Shown here: positions 38,864-47,337 of the stretch, one piece after another | Layout of the letters: the number at the start of each line of letters is the position of its first letter | Position numbering within the stretch: the stretch's first letter is position 1 | DNA from: Azotobacter paspali | GTDB lineage: Bacteria; Pseudomonadota; Gammaproteobacteria; Pseudomonadales; Pseudomonadaceae | NCBI RefSeq assembly: GCF_042434745.1 | Contig: NZ_JBHLSS010000055.1 | Length of the DNA stretch: 57,267 nt | Direction: 5' to 3' (one strand) | The notes under the pieces: model-generated | The model's input: only the letters and a program-made list of their open reading frames with translations | The model's database searches: none | Told to the model about the DNA's origin: nothing | Program-made: the position numbers and the translations under genes

Positions 38864-39928
38864 TCAGTTGACCTTGGCGGCCAATTCGCCCTTGGCGTAG
38901 CGCTGGAACATGGCTTCCAGGGAGAGCGGCTTGATCTTCGAGGCGTGGCCGGCTGTGCCGAAGGCCTCGTAGCGGGCGATGCAGATGTCGCGCATGGCCT
39001 CGACGGTCTTGGCCAGGTACTTGCGCGGATCGAACTCGCTGGGGCTCTGGCCCATGAAGCGGCGGATCGCGCCGGTGGAAGCCAAGCGCAGGTCGGTGTC
39101 GATGTTGACCTTGCGCACCCCGTACTTGATGCCCTCGACGATTTCCTCGACCGGCACGCCGTAGGTTTCCTTGATGTCGCCGCCGTATTCGTTGATCACC
39201 TTCAGCCAGTCCTGCGGAACCGAGCTGGAGCCGTGCATCACCAGGTGGGTGTCGGGGATGCGCTTGTGGATTTCCTTGATGCGGTCGATGGCGAGGATGT
39301 CGCCGGTCGGCGGCTTGGTGAACTTGTAGGCGCCGTGGCTGGTACCGATGGCGATGGCCAGGGCGTCGACCTGGGTTTCCTTGACGAAGCGCGCGGCCTC
39401 TTCCGGGTCGGTGAGCATCTGGCTATGGTCCAGGGTGCCTTCGGCGCCGACGCCGTCTTCCTCTCCGGCCTGGCCGGTTTCCAGGCTGCCCAGGCAGCCC
39501 AGCTCGCCCTCCACGGAAACGCCGCAGGCATGGGCGAAGGCCACGGTTTGCCGGGTCACGCGCACGTTGTAGTCGTAGTCGGCCGGGGTCTTGCCGTCTT
39601 CCTTCAGCGAGCCGTCCATCATCACCGAGGAAAAGCCGAGCTGGATCGAGCGCTGGCAGACGTCGGGGCTGGTGCCATGGTCCTGGTGCATGCACACCGG
39701 GATGTGCGGGAACTCCTCGATGGCGGCGAGGATCAGGTGGCGCAAAAAGGGCGCACCGGCGTATTTGCGAGCGCCGGCGGAAGCCTGGACGATCACCGGC
39801 GAGTCGGTCTTGTCGGCCGCTTCCATGATGGCGCGCATCTGCTCGAGGTTGTTGACGTTGAAGGCCGGCACGCCGTAGCCGAATTCGGCGGCGTGGTCCA
39901 GCAGCTGACGCATGCTGATAAGTGCCAT
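38864..39928 (-). CDS. fba: Class II fructose-bisphosphate aldolase
   Basis: 354-aa zinc-dependent aldolase. The zinc and active-site motifs are VCMHQDHGTSPDV, GFSSVMMDGS, GTSHGAYKF and the downstream HGSSSVPQDW. Start MALISMRQLLDHAAEFGYGVPAF. It is the first gene shown of the Calvin/gluconeogenic type set fba-pgk-epd-tktA, all on the - strand, with short repeat-filled gaps between. Confidence 0.96.
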   Translation of the reverse strand: MALISMRQLLDHAAEFGYGVPAFNVNNLEQMRAIMEAADKTDSPVIVQASAGARKYAGAPFLRHLILAAIEEFPHIPVCMHQDHGTSPDVCQRSIQLGFSSVMMDGSLKEDGKTPADYDYNVRVTRQTVAFAHACGVSVEGELGCLGSLETGQAGEEDGVGAEGTLDHSQMLTDPEEAARFVKETQVDALAIAIGTSHGAYKFTKPPTGDILAIDRIKEIHKRIPDTHLVMHGSSSVPQDWLKVINEYGGDIKETYGVPVEEIVEGIKYGVRKVNIDTDLRLASTGAIRRFMGQSPSEFDPRKYLAKTVEAMRDICIARYEAFGTAGHASKIKPLSLEAMFQRYAKGELAAKVN

Positions 39929-40000
39929 CTTTGTACTCCCTATAATGATCGTTCGATCGCTGTCCGTACCGCCGACGGCGGCCCGGGCTCAAGCCTGAAT

Positions 40001-40061
40001 CCCTCTCCCGCGCGGGCAGAGGGGAGAACATGAGCGTTCCCACGCTCCCGCGTGGGAACGC
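40001..40061. repeat. Intergenic REP-like hairpins upstream of fba
   Basis: The 225-bp fba-pgk gap holds several hairpins. The strongest is GCGTTCCCACGC-TCCC-GCGTGGGAACGC (40034-40061), a perfect 12-bp stem with a 4-base loop, similar to palindromes scattered in many proteobacterial genomes. Before it is CCCTCTCCCGC ... AGAGGGG (40001-40024), a second repeat type that recurs at 42478-42502. Smaller repeats (GGACGC-TCCG-GCGTCC) follow up to about 40100. Confidence 0.7.
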
Positions 40062-40153
40062 CTCCCCCGGACGCTCCGGCGTCCATGCAGGGACGCCGGA
40101 CATCCCGGGCATGGCGCCCACGCCGGAGCGCGGGAGCCATCGAGATACGGGTA

Positions 40154-41314
40154 TTACCTGGCGCGCTCTTCCAGCACCGCCACGGCCGGCAGCACCTTGC
40201 CCTCGACGAATTCGAGGAAGGCGCCCCCACCGGTGGAAATGTAGGAGATTTTCTCGCCCACACCGTACTTGTCGATGGCCGCCAGGGTATCGCCGCCACC
40301 GGCGATGGAGAAAGCCGGGCTCGCCGCGATGGCCTCGGCCAGAACCTTGGTGCCGTTGCCGAACTGGTCGAACTCGAACACGCCGACCGGGCCGTTCCAC
40401 AGGATGGTCCGGGAAGATTTCAGCAGTTCGGCGAACTGCGCGGCGGTCTGCGGGCCGATATCGAGGATCATGTCGTCGTCAGCCACCTCGTCGATGGCCT
40501 TGACGGTGGCTTCGGCGGACTCGGCGAACGCCTTGGCGACCACCACGTCCACCGGCAGCGGCACGCTGACCTTGGCGGCGATGGCCTTGGCGGTGTCGAC
40601 CAGATCAGCCTCGTAGAGCGACTTGCCGACCTTGTACCCGGCCGCGGCGAGAAAGGTGTTGGCGATGCCGCCACCGACGATCAACTGGTCGCAGACCTGA
40701 CTCAGGGAGTTGAGCACGTCGAGCTTGGTGGACACCTTGGAACCGGCGACGATGGCGGCCATCGGCCGCTGCGGGTCGTCCAGCGCCTTGCCCAGCGCCT
40801 CCAACTCGGCGGCTAGCAGGGGACCGGCGCAGGCGACCTTGGCGAACCTGGCGACGCCGTGGGTCGAAGCCTCGGCGCGGTGGGCGGTGCCGAAGGCGTC
40901 CATGACGAACACATCGCAGAGCGCGGCGTACTTCTGCGCCAGCTCGTCGGCGTTCTTCTTCTCGCCCTTGTTGAAACGCACGTTCTCGAACAGCACCACC
41001 TGGCCCGGCTCGACCTTCACCCCGTCCAGGTATTGCCCGAGCAGCGGCACCTCGCGACCTAGGGCTCCGGACAGGTAGTCGGCGACCGGCTTCAGGCTGT
41101 TCTCCTCGGAATATTCGCCCTCGGTCGGGCGGCCCAGGTGCGAGCAGACCATCACCGCCGCGCCCTTTTCCAGCGCCAGCCTGATGGTCGGCAGCGAAGC
41201 GAGGATGCGGGCGTCGCTCTTCACCACACCGTCCTTCACCGGCACGTTGAGGTCTTCGCGGATGAGTACGCGCTTACCCTTGAGGTCGAGGTCGGTCATC
41301 TTCAACACGGTCAT
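40154..41314 (-). CDS. pgk: Phosphoglycerate kinase
   Basis: 386-aa glycolytic/gluconeogenic kinase. Signature KGKRVLIREDLNVPVKDG near residue 12, HLGRP, FENVRFNKGEKKN, GGGIANTFLAA and the nucleotide motif GGGDTLAAIDK near the end. The start MTVLKMTDLDLKG at 41314 is preceded by AAAAGGA; the upstream in-frame ORF is rejected as antisense to epd. Full length. Confidence 0.97.
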   Translation of the reverse strand: MTVLKMTDLDLKGKRVLIREDLNVPVKDGVVKSDARILASLPTIRLALEKGAAVMVCSHLGRPTEGEYSEENSLKPVADYLSGALGREVPLLGQYLDGVKVEPGQVVLFENVRFNKGEKKNADELAQKYAALCDVFVMDAFGTAHRAEASTHGVARFAKVACAGPLLAAELEALGKALDDPQRPMAAIVAGSKVSTKLDVLNSLSQVCDQLIVGGGIANTFLAAAGYKVGKSLYEADLVDTAKAIAAKVSVPLPVDVVVAKAFAESAEATVKAIDEVADDDMILDIGPQTAAQFAELLKSSRTILWNGPVGVFEFDQFGNGTKVLAEAIAASPAFSIAGGGDTLAAIDKYGVGEKISYISTGGGAFLEFVEGKVLPAVAVLEERAR

Positions 41315-41346
41315 GCGATCGGTCCTTTTCCCGGAGGCAGAAAGTT

Positions 41347-42393
41347 CTATCGTCGTGCAGCGGCGACGCCCAGCCAGTGACCGGCGACATCGAGCATGCG
41401 GTTGGCGAAACCCCACTCGTTGTCGAACCAGGCCAGCAGGTTGACCAGCCGGGGGCCGGAAACGCGGGTCTGGCTGCCATCGACGATGGCCGAATGGGGG
41501 TCGTGATTGAAATCGCAACTGGCGTGCGGCAATTCGGTGTAGTCCAGCAATCCCTTGAGCGGCCCCTGCCCGGCAGCCTGACGCAGCACGCGGTTGACCT
41601 CCTCGGCCGAGGTATCGCGAGCGGTCTGCAGGGTGATGTCGAGGCAAGAGACGTTGAGCGTCGGCACCCGCACGGCTTTGGCCTGAATGCGCCCGGAAAG
41701 TTCCGGAAGCAGGCGCTCGATGCCACGAGCCAGGCCGGTCGACACCGGGATCACCGACTGGAAGGCCGAGCGCGTGCGGCGCAGATCCTCGTGGTGATAG
41801 GCGTCGATGACCGGCTGGTCGTTCATCGCCGAGTGGATGGTGGTGATCGACACGTATTCCAGGCCGATCGCCTCGTTCAGCGATTTCAGCAGCGGCACGC
41901 TGCAATTGGTGGTGCAGGAGGCGTTGGAAACCAGCCTTTCGTCGCCCGTGAGGCGCTGCTGGTTGATCCCGTAGACGATAGTGGCGTCGACGTCGTGCTC
42001 GCTGGCCATCGGCTGGGAGAACAGCACCCGCGGCGCCCCGGCGCGCAGGAAGCGCTCGCCGTCGGCACGGCTGTGATAGACGCCCGAACACTCCAGCACC
42101 AGGTCGATGCCGAGAGAACGCCAGTCGACGGCTTCCGGGGTCAATGCGCGCAGCACCCGCAGGCTGTCGCCGTTCAGGCACAGCCGGTCGCCCTCGACCC
42201 GCACCTCGCCGGGGAAGCGCCCGTGGGTGGAGTCGAAACGGGTCAGGTATTCGATGCTCGCCTGGTCGGCCAAGTCGTTGAGCGCGACGATGCGGAACGC
42301 CGAAGAAGCGCCCCGTTCATAGTGGGCGCGCAAAACGCAGCGGCCGATGCGGCCATAGCCGTTGAGAGCGACGCGGTAGGGAGGATTGGGCAT
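41347..42393 (-). CDS. epd: D-erythrose-4-phosphate dehydrogenase (GapA-like)
   Basis: 348-aa GAPDH-fold NAD enzyme; in Pseudomonas this position encodes Epd, which oxidises erythrose-4-phosphate toward pyridoxal-5'-phosphate. The Rossmann motif is VALNGYGRIGRCVLRA and the catalytic cysteine SNASCTTNC. VHIVAL is not standard here; instead IVALNDLADQ is present. The call of Epd over plain GAPDH rests on gene order (tktA-epd-pgk) and overall similarity and is not certain. Confidence 0.85.
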   Translation of the reverse strand: MPNPPYRVALNGYGRIGRCVLRAHYERGASSAFRIVALNDLADQASIEYLTRFDSTHGRFPGEVRVEGDRLCLNGDSLRVLRALTPEAVDWRSLGIDLVLECSGVYHSRADGERFLRAGAPRVLFSQPMASEHDVDATIVYGINQQRLTGDERLVSNASCTTNCSVPLLKSLNEAIGLEYVSITTIHSAMNDQPVIDAYHHEDLRRTRSAFQSVIPVSTGLARGIERLLPELSGRIQAKAVRVPTLNVSCLDITLQTARDTSAEEVNRVLRQAAGQGPLKGLLDYTELPHASCDFNHDPHSAIVDGSQTRVSGPRLVNLLAWFDNEWGFANRMLDVAGHWLGVAAARR

Positions 42394-42433
42394 GACAGGT
42401 CTCGGAGGTAGACGATTCGCACCCCCTTCCCCG

Positions 42434-42503
42434 CCGGGAAGAGGGCCGGAGAAAGGCGGCGCCGGCCAGGCTCCCTCCCCCTCTCCCGCAGCGGGGAGAG
42501 GGA
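42434..42503. repeat. CCCTCTCCC-type intergenic hairpins between epd and tktA
   Basis: The 120-bp gap contains CCCTCTCCCGC-A-GCGGGGAGAGGG (42479-42502) and a weaker relative (CCTTCCCCGCCGGGAAGAGGG) from 42424 to 42445. Both resemble 40001-40024. This supports a dispersed small repeat family in this genome. Confidence 0.65.
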
Positions 42504-42513
42504 GGCCAGCGCA

Positions 42514-44511
42514 TCAATCCCCGAGCAGTTCTCCGGCGTTGGCCAGCAGGTTGTCGAGGGTGAAGCCGAAATGCTCGAAGAGCGCGCCGGCCGGCGCGGA
42601 CTCGCCGAAGCTGGTCATGCCGACGATGCGTCCGGCCAGCCCGACGTACTTGTACCAGAAGTCGGCGTGGGCGGCCTCGATGGCGATCCGCGCCCCGACC
42701 CCGGACGGCAGCACGGCCTGTTTCCAGGCGGCGTCCTGGCGATCGAACACGCTGGTCGAGGGCATGGAAACCACTCGCACCCGGCGCCCCTGCCCGCTCA
42801 GCGTCTCGTAGGCCTGCACCGCCAGGGTAAGCTCCGAACCGGTGGCGATGAGGATCAACTCCGGGGTGCCGGCACAATCGCGGAGTACGTAGCCGCCGCG
42901 AGCGATATCGGCCAGTTGCCGGGCATCGCGCGCCTGGTGCGGCAGGTTCTGGCGGCTGAACACCAGGGCGCTCGGGCCGTCCTGGCGCTCGATGGCGCAT
43001 TTCCAGGCCACCGCCGACTCCACCGCGTCGCACGGGCGCCAGGTGTCGAGGTTCGGCGTACTGCGCAGGCTGGCCAGTTGCTCGACCGGCTGGTGGGTCG
43101 GGCCGTCCTCGCCGAGGCCGATGGAGTCGTGGGTGTAGACGAACAGCACGCGCTGCTTCATCAGCGCGGCCATGCGCACGGCGTTGCAGGCGTACTCCAT
43201 GAACACCAGGAAGGTGGCGCCGTAGGGAATGAAACCGCTGTGCAGGGCGATGCCGTTCATGATGGCGCTCATGCCGAACTCGCGCACGCCGTAATACAGG
43301 TAGTTGCCGGAGGCGTCGTCCGCCGCGAGCGCCTTGCAGCCCTTCCACAGGGTCAGGTTGGAGCCGGCCAGGTCCGCCGAGCCGCCGAAAAACTCCGGCA
43401 GCAGCGGGCCGAAGGCGTTCAGCGCGTTCTGGCTGGCCTTGCGGCTGGCGATGGTTTCCCCCTTGGCGGCGACTTCGGCGATGTATTCGCCGGCCTTCGC
43501 GGCGAAATCGGCGGGCAGTTCGCCACGGCTGCGGCGCAAAAATTCCGCGGCCAGTTCCGGGAACTCGGCCTGGTAGGCGGCGAAGCGCCGGTTCCATTCG
43601 GTCTCGCGGGCGGCGCCGGCGGCCCGGGCGTCCCAGCCGGCGTAGATCTCGGCGGGAATCTCGAACGGCGCGTGCTTCCAGCCCAGCACATCGCGGGTCA
43701 GGGCGACCTCCTCGGCCCCCAGCGCGGCGCCGTGGCAGGCTTCCTTGCCCTGCTTGTTCGGCGAACCGAAACCGATCACCGTCTTGCAGCAGATCAAAAC
43801 CGGACGCTCGCTCTTGCGCGCGGTCTCGATCGCGGTTTTGATCTCGTCGGCGTCGTGGCCGTCGACATTGCGGATCACCAGCCAGCCGTAAGCCTCGAAA
43901 CGCGCCGGGGTGTCGTCGGTGAACCAGCCCTCGACCTCGCCGTCGATGGAGATGCCGTTGTCGTCGTAGAAGGCGATCAGCTTGTTCAGCCCCAGGGTGC
44001 CGGCTAGCGAGCAGACTTCGTGGGAGATGCCTTCCATCAGGCAGCCGTCGCCGAGGAACACGTAGGTGTAATGATCGACGATGCGCTGTCCGGGCCGGTT
44101 GAACCGCGCGGCCAGCACCTTCTCCGCCACGGCCATGCCGACGGCGTTGGCCAGGCCCTGGCCGAGCGGGCCGGTAGTGGTCTCGACGCCGGGGGTATAG
44201 CCGTATTCGGGATGGCCAGGGGTGCGGCTGCCGAATTGGCGGAAGTTTTTCAGATCGTCGATCGAGAGATCGTAGCCGGTCAGATGCAGCAGCGAATAGA
44301 CCAGCATCGAGCCATGGCCGTTGGAGAGCACGAAGCGGTCGCGGTCCGCCCATTGCGGATTGGCCGGGTTGTGCTTGAGATAATCGTGCCACAGCACTTC
44401 GGCGATATCCGCCATGCCCATGGGGGCGCCAGGATGGCCACTGTTGGCTTTCTGCACGGCATCCATACTCAAGGCACGAATAGCATTGGCTCGCTCACGA
44501 CGGCTGGGCAT
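42514..44511 (-). CDS. tktA: Transketolase
   Basis: 665-aa thiamine-diphosphate enzyme of the pentose phosphate/Calvin-type cycle. Motifs: FVLSNGHGSMLVYSLLHL (His near residue 66), GDGCLMEGISHEVCSLAG ThDP-binding and MNGIALHSGFIPYG / VYTHDSIGLGEDGPTHQP. The start MPSRRERANAIRALS at 44511 has AGGAG upstream; the ORF extends upstream without support. Divergent from the ArsR/methyltransferase gene. Confidence 0.97.
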   Translation of the reverse strand: MPSRRERANAIRALSMDAVQKANSGHPGAPMGMADIAEVLWHDYLKHNPANPQWADRDRFVLSNGHGSMLVYSLLHLTGYDLSIDDLKNFRQFGSRTPGHPEYGYTPGVETTTGPLGQGLANAVGMAVAEKVLAARFNRPGQRIVDHYTYVFLGDGCLMEGISHEVCSLAGTLGLNKLIAFYDDNGISIDGEVEGWFTDDTPARFEAYGWLVIRNVDGHDADEIKTAIETARKSERPVLICCKTVIGFGSPNKQGKEACHGAALGAEEVALTRDVLGWKHAPFEIPAEIYAGWDARAAGAARETEWNRRFAAYQAEFPELAAEFLRRSRGELPADFAAKAGEYIAEVAAKGETIASRKASQNALNAFGPLLPEFFGGSADLAGSNLTLWKGCKALAADDASGNYLYYGVREFGMSAIMNGIALHSGFIPYGATFLVFMEYACNAVRMAALMKQRVLFVYTHDSIGLGEDGPTHQPVEQLASLRSTPNLDTWRPCDAVESAVAWKCAIERQDGPSALVFSRQNLPHQARDARQLADIARGGYVLRDCAGTPELILIATGSELTLAVQAYETLSGQGRRVRVVSMPSTSVFDRQDAAWKQAVLPSGVGARIAIEAAHADFWYKYVGLAGRIVGMTSFGESAPAGALFEHFGFTLDNLLANAGELLGD

Positions 44512-44702
44512 CGCTAGATCTCCTGGGAGTCTCGAATCAAAAAGTCGGCCATTCTCGCCCAGCCGCAAGGGCAGCGGCAATCGCGAATGGTCGAAGTGGC
44601 GACAACCCGCCAGATTAGCAGCCGGCAACGCGGTAGCCCCCTTGCCCGCCGGCATTTCCGACCGGGTGCGGCGAACCTCGCCAGCCGGCGGGACAAGAGC
44701 AA

Positions 44703-44754
44703 TATCAAAACTTTTTGATACAGCCTTGCTGCGCAAAAATCGACCGACTAGACT
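44703..44754 (+). promoter_or_regulatory. 18-bp palindrome plus promoter for the ArsR/methyltransferase gene
   Basis: TATCAAAA-CT-TTTTGATA (44703-44720) is a perfect 8-bp-arm palindrome in the 252-bp tktA/arsR divergent gap. Just after it comes a -35-like TTGCTG (44726-44731) and, 17 bases on, a -10-like TAGACT (44749-44754). The palindrome abuts the -35, fitting autorepression by the ArsR-type regulator. The -10 lies only nine bases before the ATG, so the message may be nearly leaderless. Confidence 0.7.
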
Positions 44755-44763
44755 GCCGGCCCC

Positions 44764-45774
44764 ATGAACATGCGTGTCTCCACCCTGCACCGCGACGACG
44801 ACTGCGACGAACTGGCCGCCCTCTGCAAGGCCGGCGGCGATCCGCTGCGCCTAAAGGTGCTGCGCGCGCTGGCCAGCGACTCCTTCGGGGTGCTGGAACT
44901 GGCGCAGATCTTCGCCATCGGCCAGTCGGGCATCAGCCATCACCTCAAGGTGCTGGCCCAGGCCGGGCTGGTGGCGACGCGCCGCGAGGGCAACGCGATT
45001 TTCTACCGCCGTGCCCTGCCGGCCGCCGCCGGCTTCGCCGGCACGCTGCGCGCGGCGCTGCTGGCGGAGGTCGACGCGCTGGAGCTGGAGGCCGCCATCC
45101 GCGCGCGGGTCGCCGAAGTGCATGCCCAGCGCGCGGCGGTCAGCCGCGACTTCTTCAGCCGCATGGCCGACAAGTTCCAGGCGCAGCAGGACCTGATCGC
45201 CGGCTTGCCGCAGTACCGCGACAGCCTGCTGGCCCTGCTCGATGCGCAGGCCTTCGCCGACTCGGCCTGCGCGCTGGAGGTCGGCCCCGGCGACGGCGCC
45301 CTGCTGCCCGAGCTGGCGCGGCGTTTCGCGAGGGTGACGGCCCTGGACAACAGCCCGGCGATGCTCGAACTAGCCCGCCAGCGCTGCGCCCGGGAATTTT
45401 TGGAGAACGTCGAGCTGAAGCTCGCCGACGCGCTGCAGGAAAGCCCGGACAGCGCCGACTGCGTGGTGCTGAACATGGTGTTGCACCACTTCGCCGCGCC
45501 GGCCGAGGCGCTGCAGCGGCTGGCCGGGCGGGTCAAGCGCGGGGGCAGCCTGCTGCTGACCGAACTGTGTCGCCACGATCAGGACTGGGCCCGCGAGGCC
45601 TGTGGCGACCTCTGGCTCGGCTTCGATCAGGACGAACTGGCGCGCTGGGCCGCGCAGGCCGGCCTGGAGCCCGGCGACAGCCTGTACATAGGCCTGCGCA
45701 ACGGCTTCCAGATTCAGATACGGCACTTCGCCAGGATAACGGCGGGCGCCGGTGAACGACAGCAAACCCCTTGA
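44764..45774 (+). CDS. ArsR-family regulator fused to a SAM-dependent methyltransferase
   Basis: 336-aa two-domain protein. Residues about 15-95 are an ArsR winged helix (LRLKVLRALASDSFGVLELAQIFAIGQSGISHHLKVLAQAGLVATRREGN). Residues about 150-310 are a class I methyltransferase domain (ALEVGPGDGALLPELARRFARVTALDNSPAMLELAR). Neighbouring metK makes SAM, so the fusion likely senses SAM or SAH and regulates this region; this is inference from context. A pair of ATGs at 44764 and 44770 could start it; no Shine-Dalgarno is visible. It is conserved upstream of metK in pseudomonads. Confidence 0.85.
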   Translation: MNMRVSTLHRDDDCDELAALCKAGGDPLRLKVLRALASDSFGVLELAQIFAIGQSGISHHLKVLAQAGLVATRREGNAIFYRRALPAAAGFAGTLRAALLAEVDALELEAAIRARVAEVHAQRAAVSRDFFSRMADKFQAQQDLIAGLPQYRDSLLALLDAQAFADSACALEVGPGDGALLPELARRFARVTALDNSPAMLELARQRCAREFLENVELKLADALQESPDSADCVVLNMVLHHFAAPAEALQRLAGRVKRGGSLLLTELCRHDQDWAREACGDLWLGFDQDELARWAAQAGLEPGDSLYIGLRNGFQIQIRHFARITAGAGERQQTP

Positions 45775-45836
45775 ATATTGGACGGCACGGTCACGAGGCC
45801 GACTCAGCCACCGGCAACAACAGGAACCGATAATAG

Positions 45837-47027
45837 ATGAGCGAATACTCCCTTTTCACCTCCGAGTCCGTGTCCGAAGGGCATCCGGACAAGATCGCCG
45901 ACCAGATTTCCGATGCGGTGCTGGACGCCATCATCGCCGAAGACAAGCACGCCCGGGTGGCCTGCGAGACCCTGGTGAAGACCGGCGTCGCCATCGTCGC
46001 CGGCGAGATCACCACCAGCGCCTGGATCGACCTCGAGGAGCTGGTGCGCAAGGTCATCGTCGACATCGGCTACGACAGCTCCGACGTCGGCTACGACGGC
46101 CATACCTGCGGCATCATCAACATCATCGGCAAGCAGTCGGTGGACATCAACCAGGGCGTCGACCGCGCCAAGCCGGAAGACCAGGGCGCCGGCGACCAGG
46201 GCCTGATGTTCGGCTACGCCAGCGACGAAACCGAGGTGCTGATGCCGGCGCCGATCTGCTTCTCCCACCGCCTGGTCGAGCGCCAGGCCGAGGCGCGCAA
46301 GTCCGGCTTGCTGCCCTGGCTGCGCCCGGACGCCAAGAGCCAAGTCACCTGCCGCTACGAGAACGGCAAGGTGGTCGGCATCGACGCGGTTGTGCTGTCC
46401 ACCCAGCACAACCCGGAGATCACCCAGGCTGACCTGCACGAAGCGGTGATGGAGCTGATCATCAAGCACACCCTGCCGGCCGAGCTGCTGCACAAGGACA
46501 CCCAGTTCCACATCAACCCGACCGGCAAGTTCGTCATCGGCGGCCCGGTGGGCGACTGCGGCCTGACCGGGCGCAAGATCATCGTCGACTCCTACGGCGG
46601 CATGGCCCGTCACGGCGGCGGCGCCTTCTCCGGCAAGGACCCGTCCAAGGTGGACCGCTCCGCGGCCTACGCCGGCCGCTACGTGGCCAAGAACATCGTC
46701 GCCGCCGGCCTGGCCGAGCGCTGCGAGATTCAGGTCTCTTACGCCATCGGCGTGGCCCAGCCGACCTCCATCTCCATCAACACCTTCGGCACCGGCAAGA
46801 TCGGCGACGACAGGATCGTCCAGTTGGTTCGCGAGCATTTCGACCTGCGCCCCTACGCGATCACCCGCATGCTCGACCTGCTGCACCCGATGTACCGGTC
46901 AACCGCCGCCTACGGTCACTTCGGCCGCACGCCGGTGGAAATGACCGTCGGCAACGACAGCTTCACCGCCTTCACCTGGGAGCGCACCGACAAGGCCGAA
47001 GCGCTGCGTTCGGACGCCGGTCTGTGA
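45837..47027 (+). CDS. metK: S-adenosylmethionine synthetase
   Basis: 396-aa MAT making S-adenosylmethionine from methionine and ATP. Signatures include FTSESVSEGHPDKIADQISDA, GAGDQGLMFGYA and GGGAFSGKDPSKVDRSAAY. ATG 45837 with AGGA upstream. It follows the ArsR/methyltransferase gene by 62 bp, probably in one operon. A strong hairpin terminator follows. Confidence 0.98.
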   Translation: MSEYSLFTSESVSEGHPDKIADQISDAVLDAIIAEDKHARVACETLVKTGVAIVAGEITTSAWIDLEELVRKVIVDIGYDSSDVGYDGHTCGIINIIGKQSVDINQGVDRAKPEDQGAGDQGLMFGYASDETEVLMPAPICFSHRLVERQAEARKSGLLPWLRPDAKSQVTCRYENGKVVGIDAVVLSTQHNPEITQADLHEAVMELIIKHTLPAELLHKDTQFHINPTGKFVIGGPVGDCGLTGRKIIVDSYGGMARHGGGAFSGKDPSKVDRSAAYAGRYVAKNIVAAGLAERCEIQVSYAIGVAQPTSISINTFGTGKIGDDRIVQLVREHFDLRPYAITRMLDLLHPMYRSTAAYGHFGRTPVEMTVGNDSFTAFTWERTDKAEALRSDAGL

Positions 47028-47034
47028 CCGCGGC

Positions 47035-47064
47035 GACCGCCGCCGCCAACGGCGGCGGTCGTCT
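47035..47064 (+). terminator. Stem-loop after metK
   Basis: Perfect 11-bp stem (GACCGCCGCCG / CGGCGGCGGTC, loop CCAA) starting eight bases after the metK stop and followed by GTCTCCTTCC. Beyond it, 47065-47337 has no gene: one further GC hairpin near 47240-47259 and the fabY Shine-Dalgarno (GAGGAG) are all that is seen. Confidence 0.75.
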
Positions 47065-47337
47065 CCTTCCCTCTGCAGTCCGAAGCTACAATCGGCTAAG
47101 ATCGCTCGTCGATGCCTTCACTCCCAGGCCGCTACAATGCCAAACGAAGAGCGACCTGCGGTAAGCGTGACTCGATCGTTGCCGACCCCGTCTACATGGA
47201 CATTTATAAATTCTTCGCTTCGGCGTAGTCGATCCTCAAGGCCGGGCCAACGGCCGGCCCCGGATCGGCCACTCCGCCAGCGACCGGCCCCCGGTTTCGG
47301 AGCCTGCAATTCTCTTGCGTGAGGAGTTTTCCGAGCT

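Noticed and set aside
45775..45836. Possible SAM or SAH riboswitch in the leader of metK
   Set aside because: The 62-bp gap is too short and shows no riboswitch-like paired structure; a regulator operator upstream of the arsR gene is a better explanation.
47196..47228. Ten-codon mini-ORF (MDIYKFFASA) upstream of fabY
   Set aside because: No Shine-Dalgarno precedes it and no conservation could be judged; too short to support as a leader peptide.
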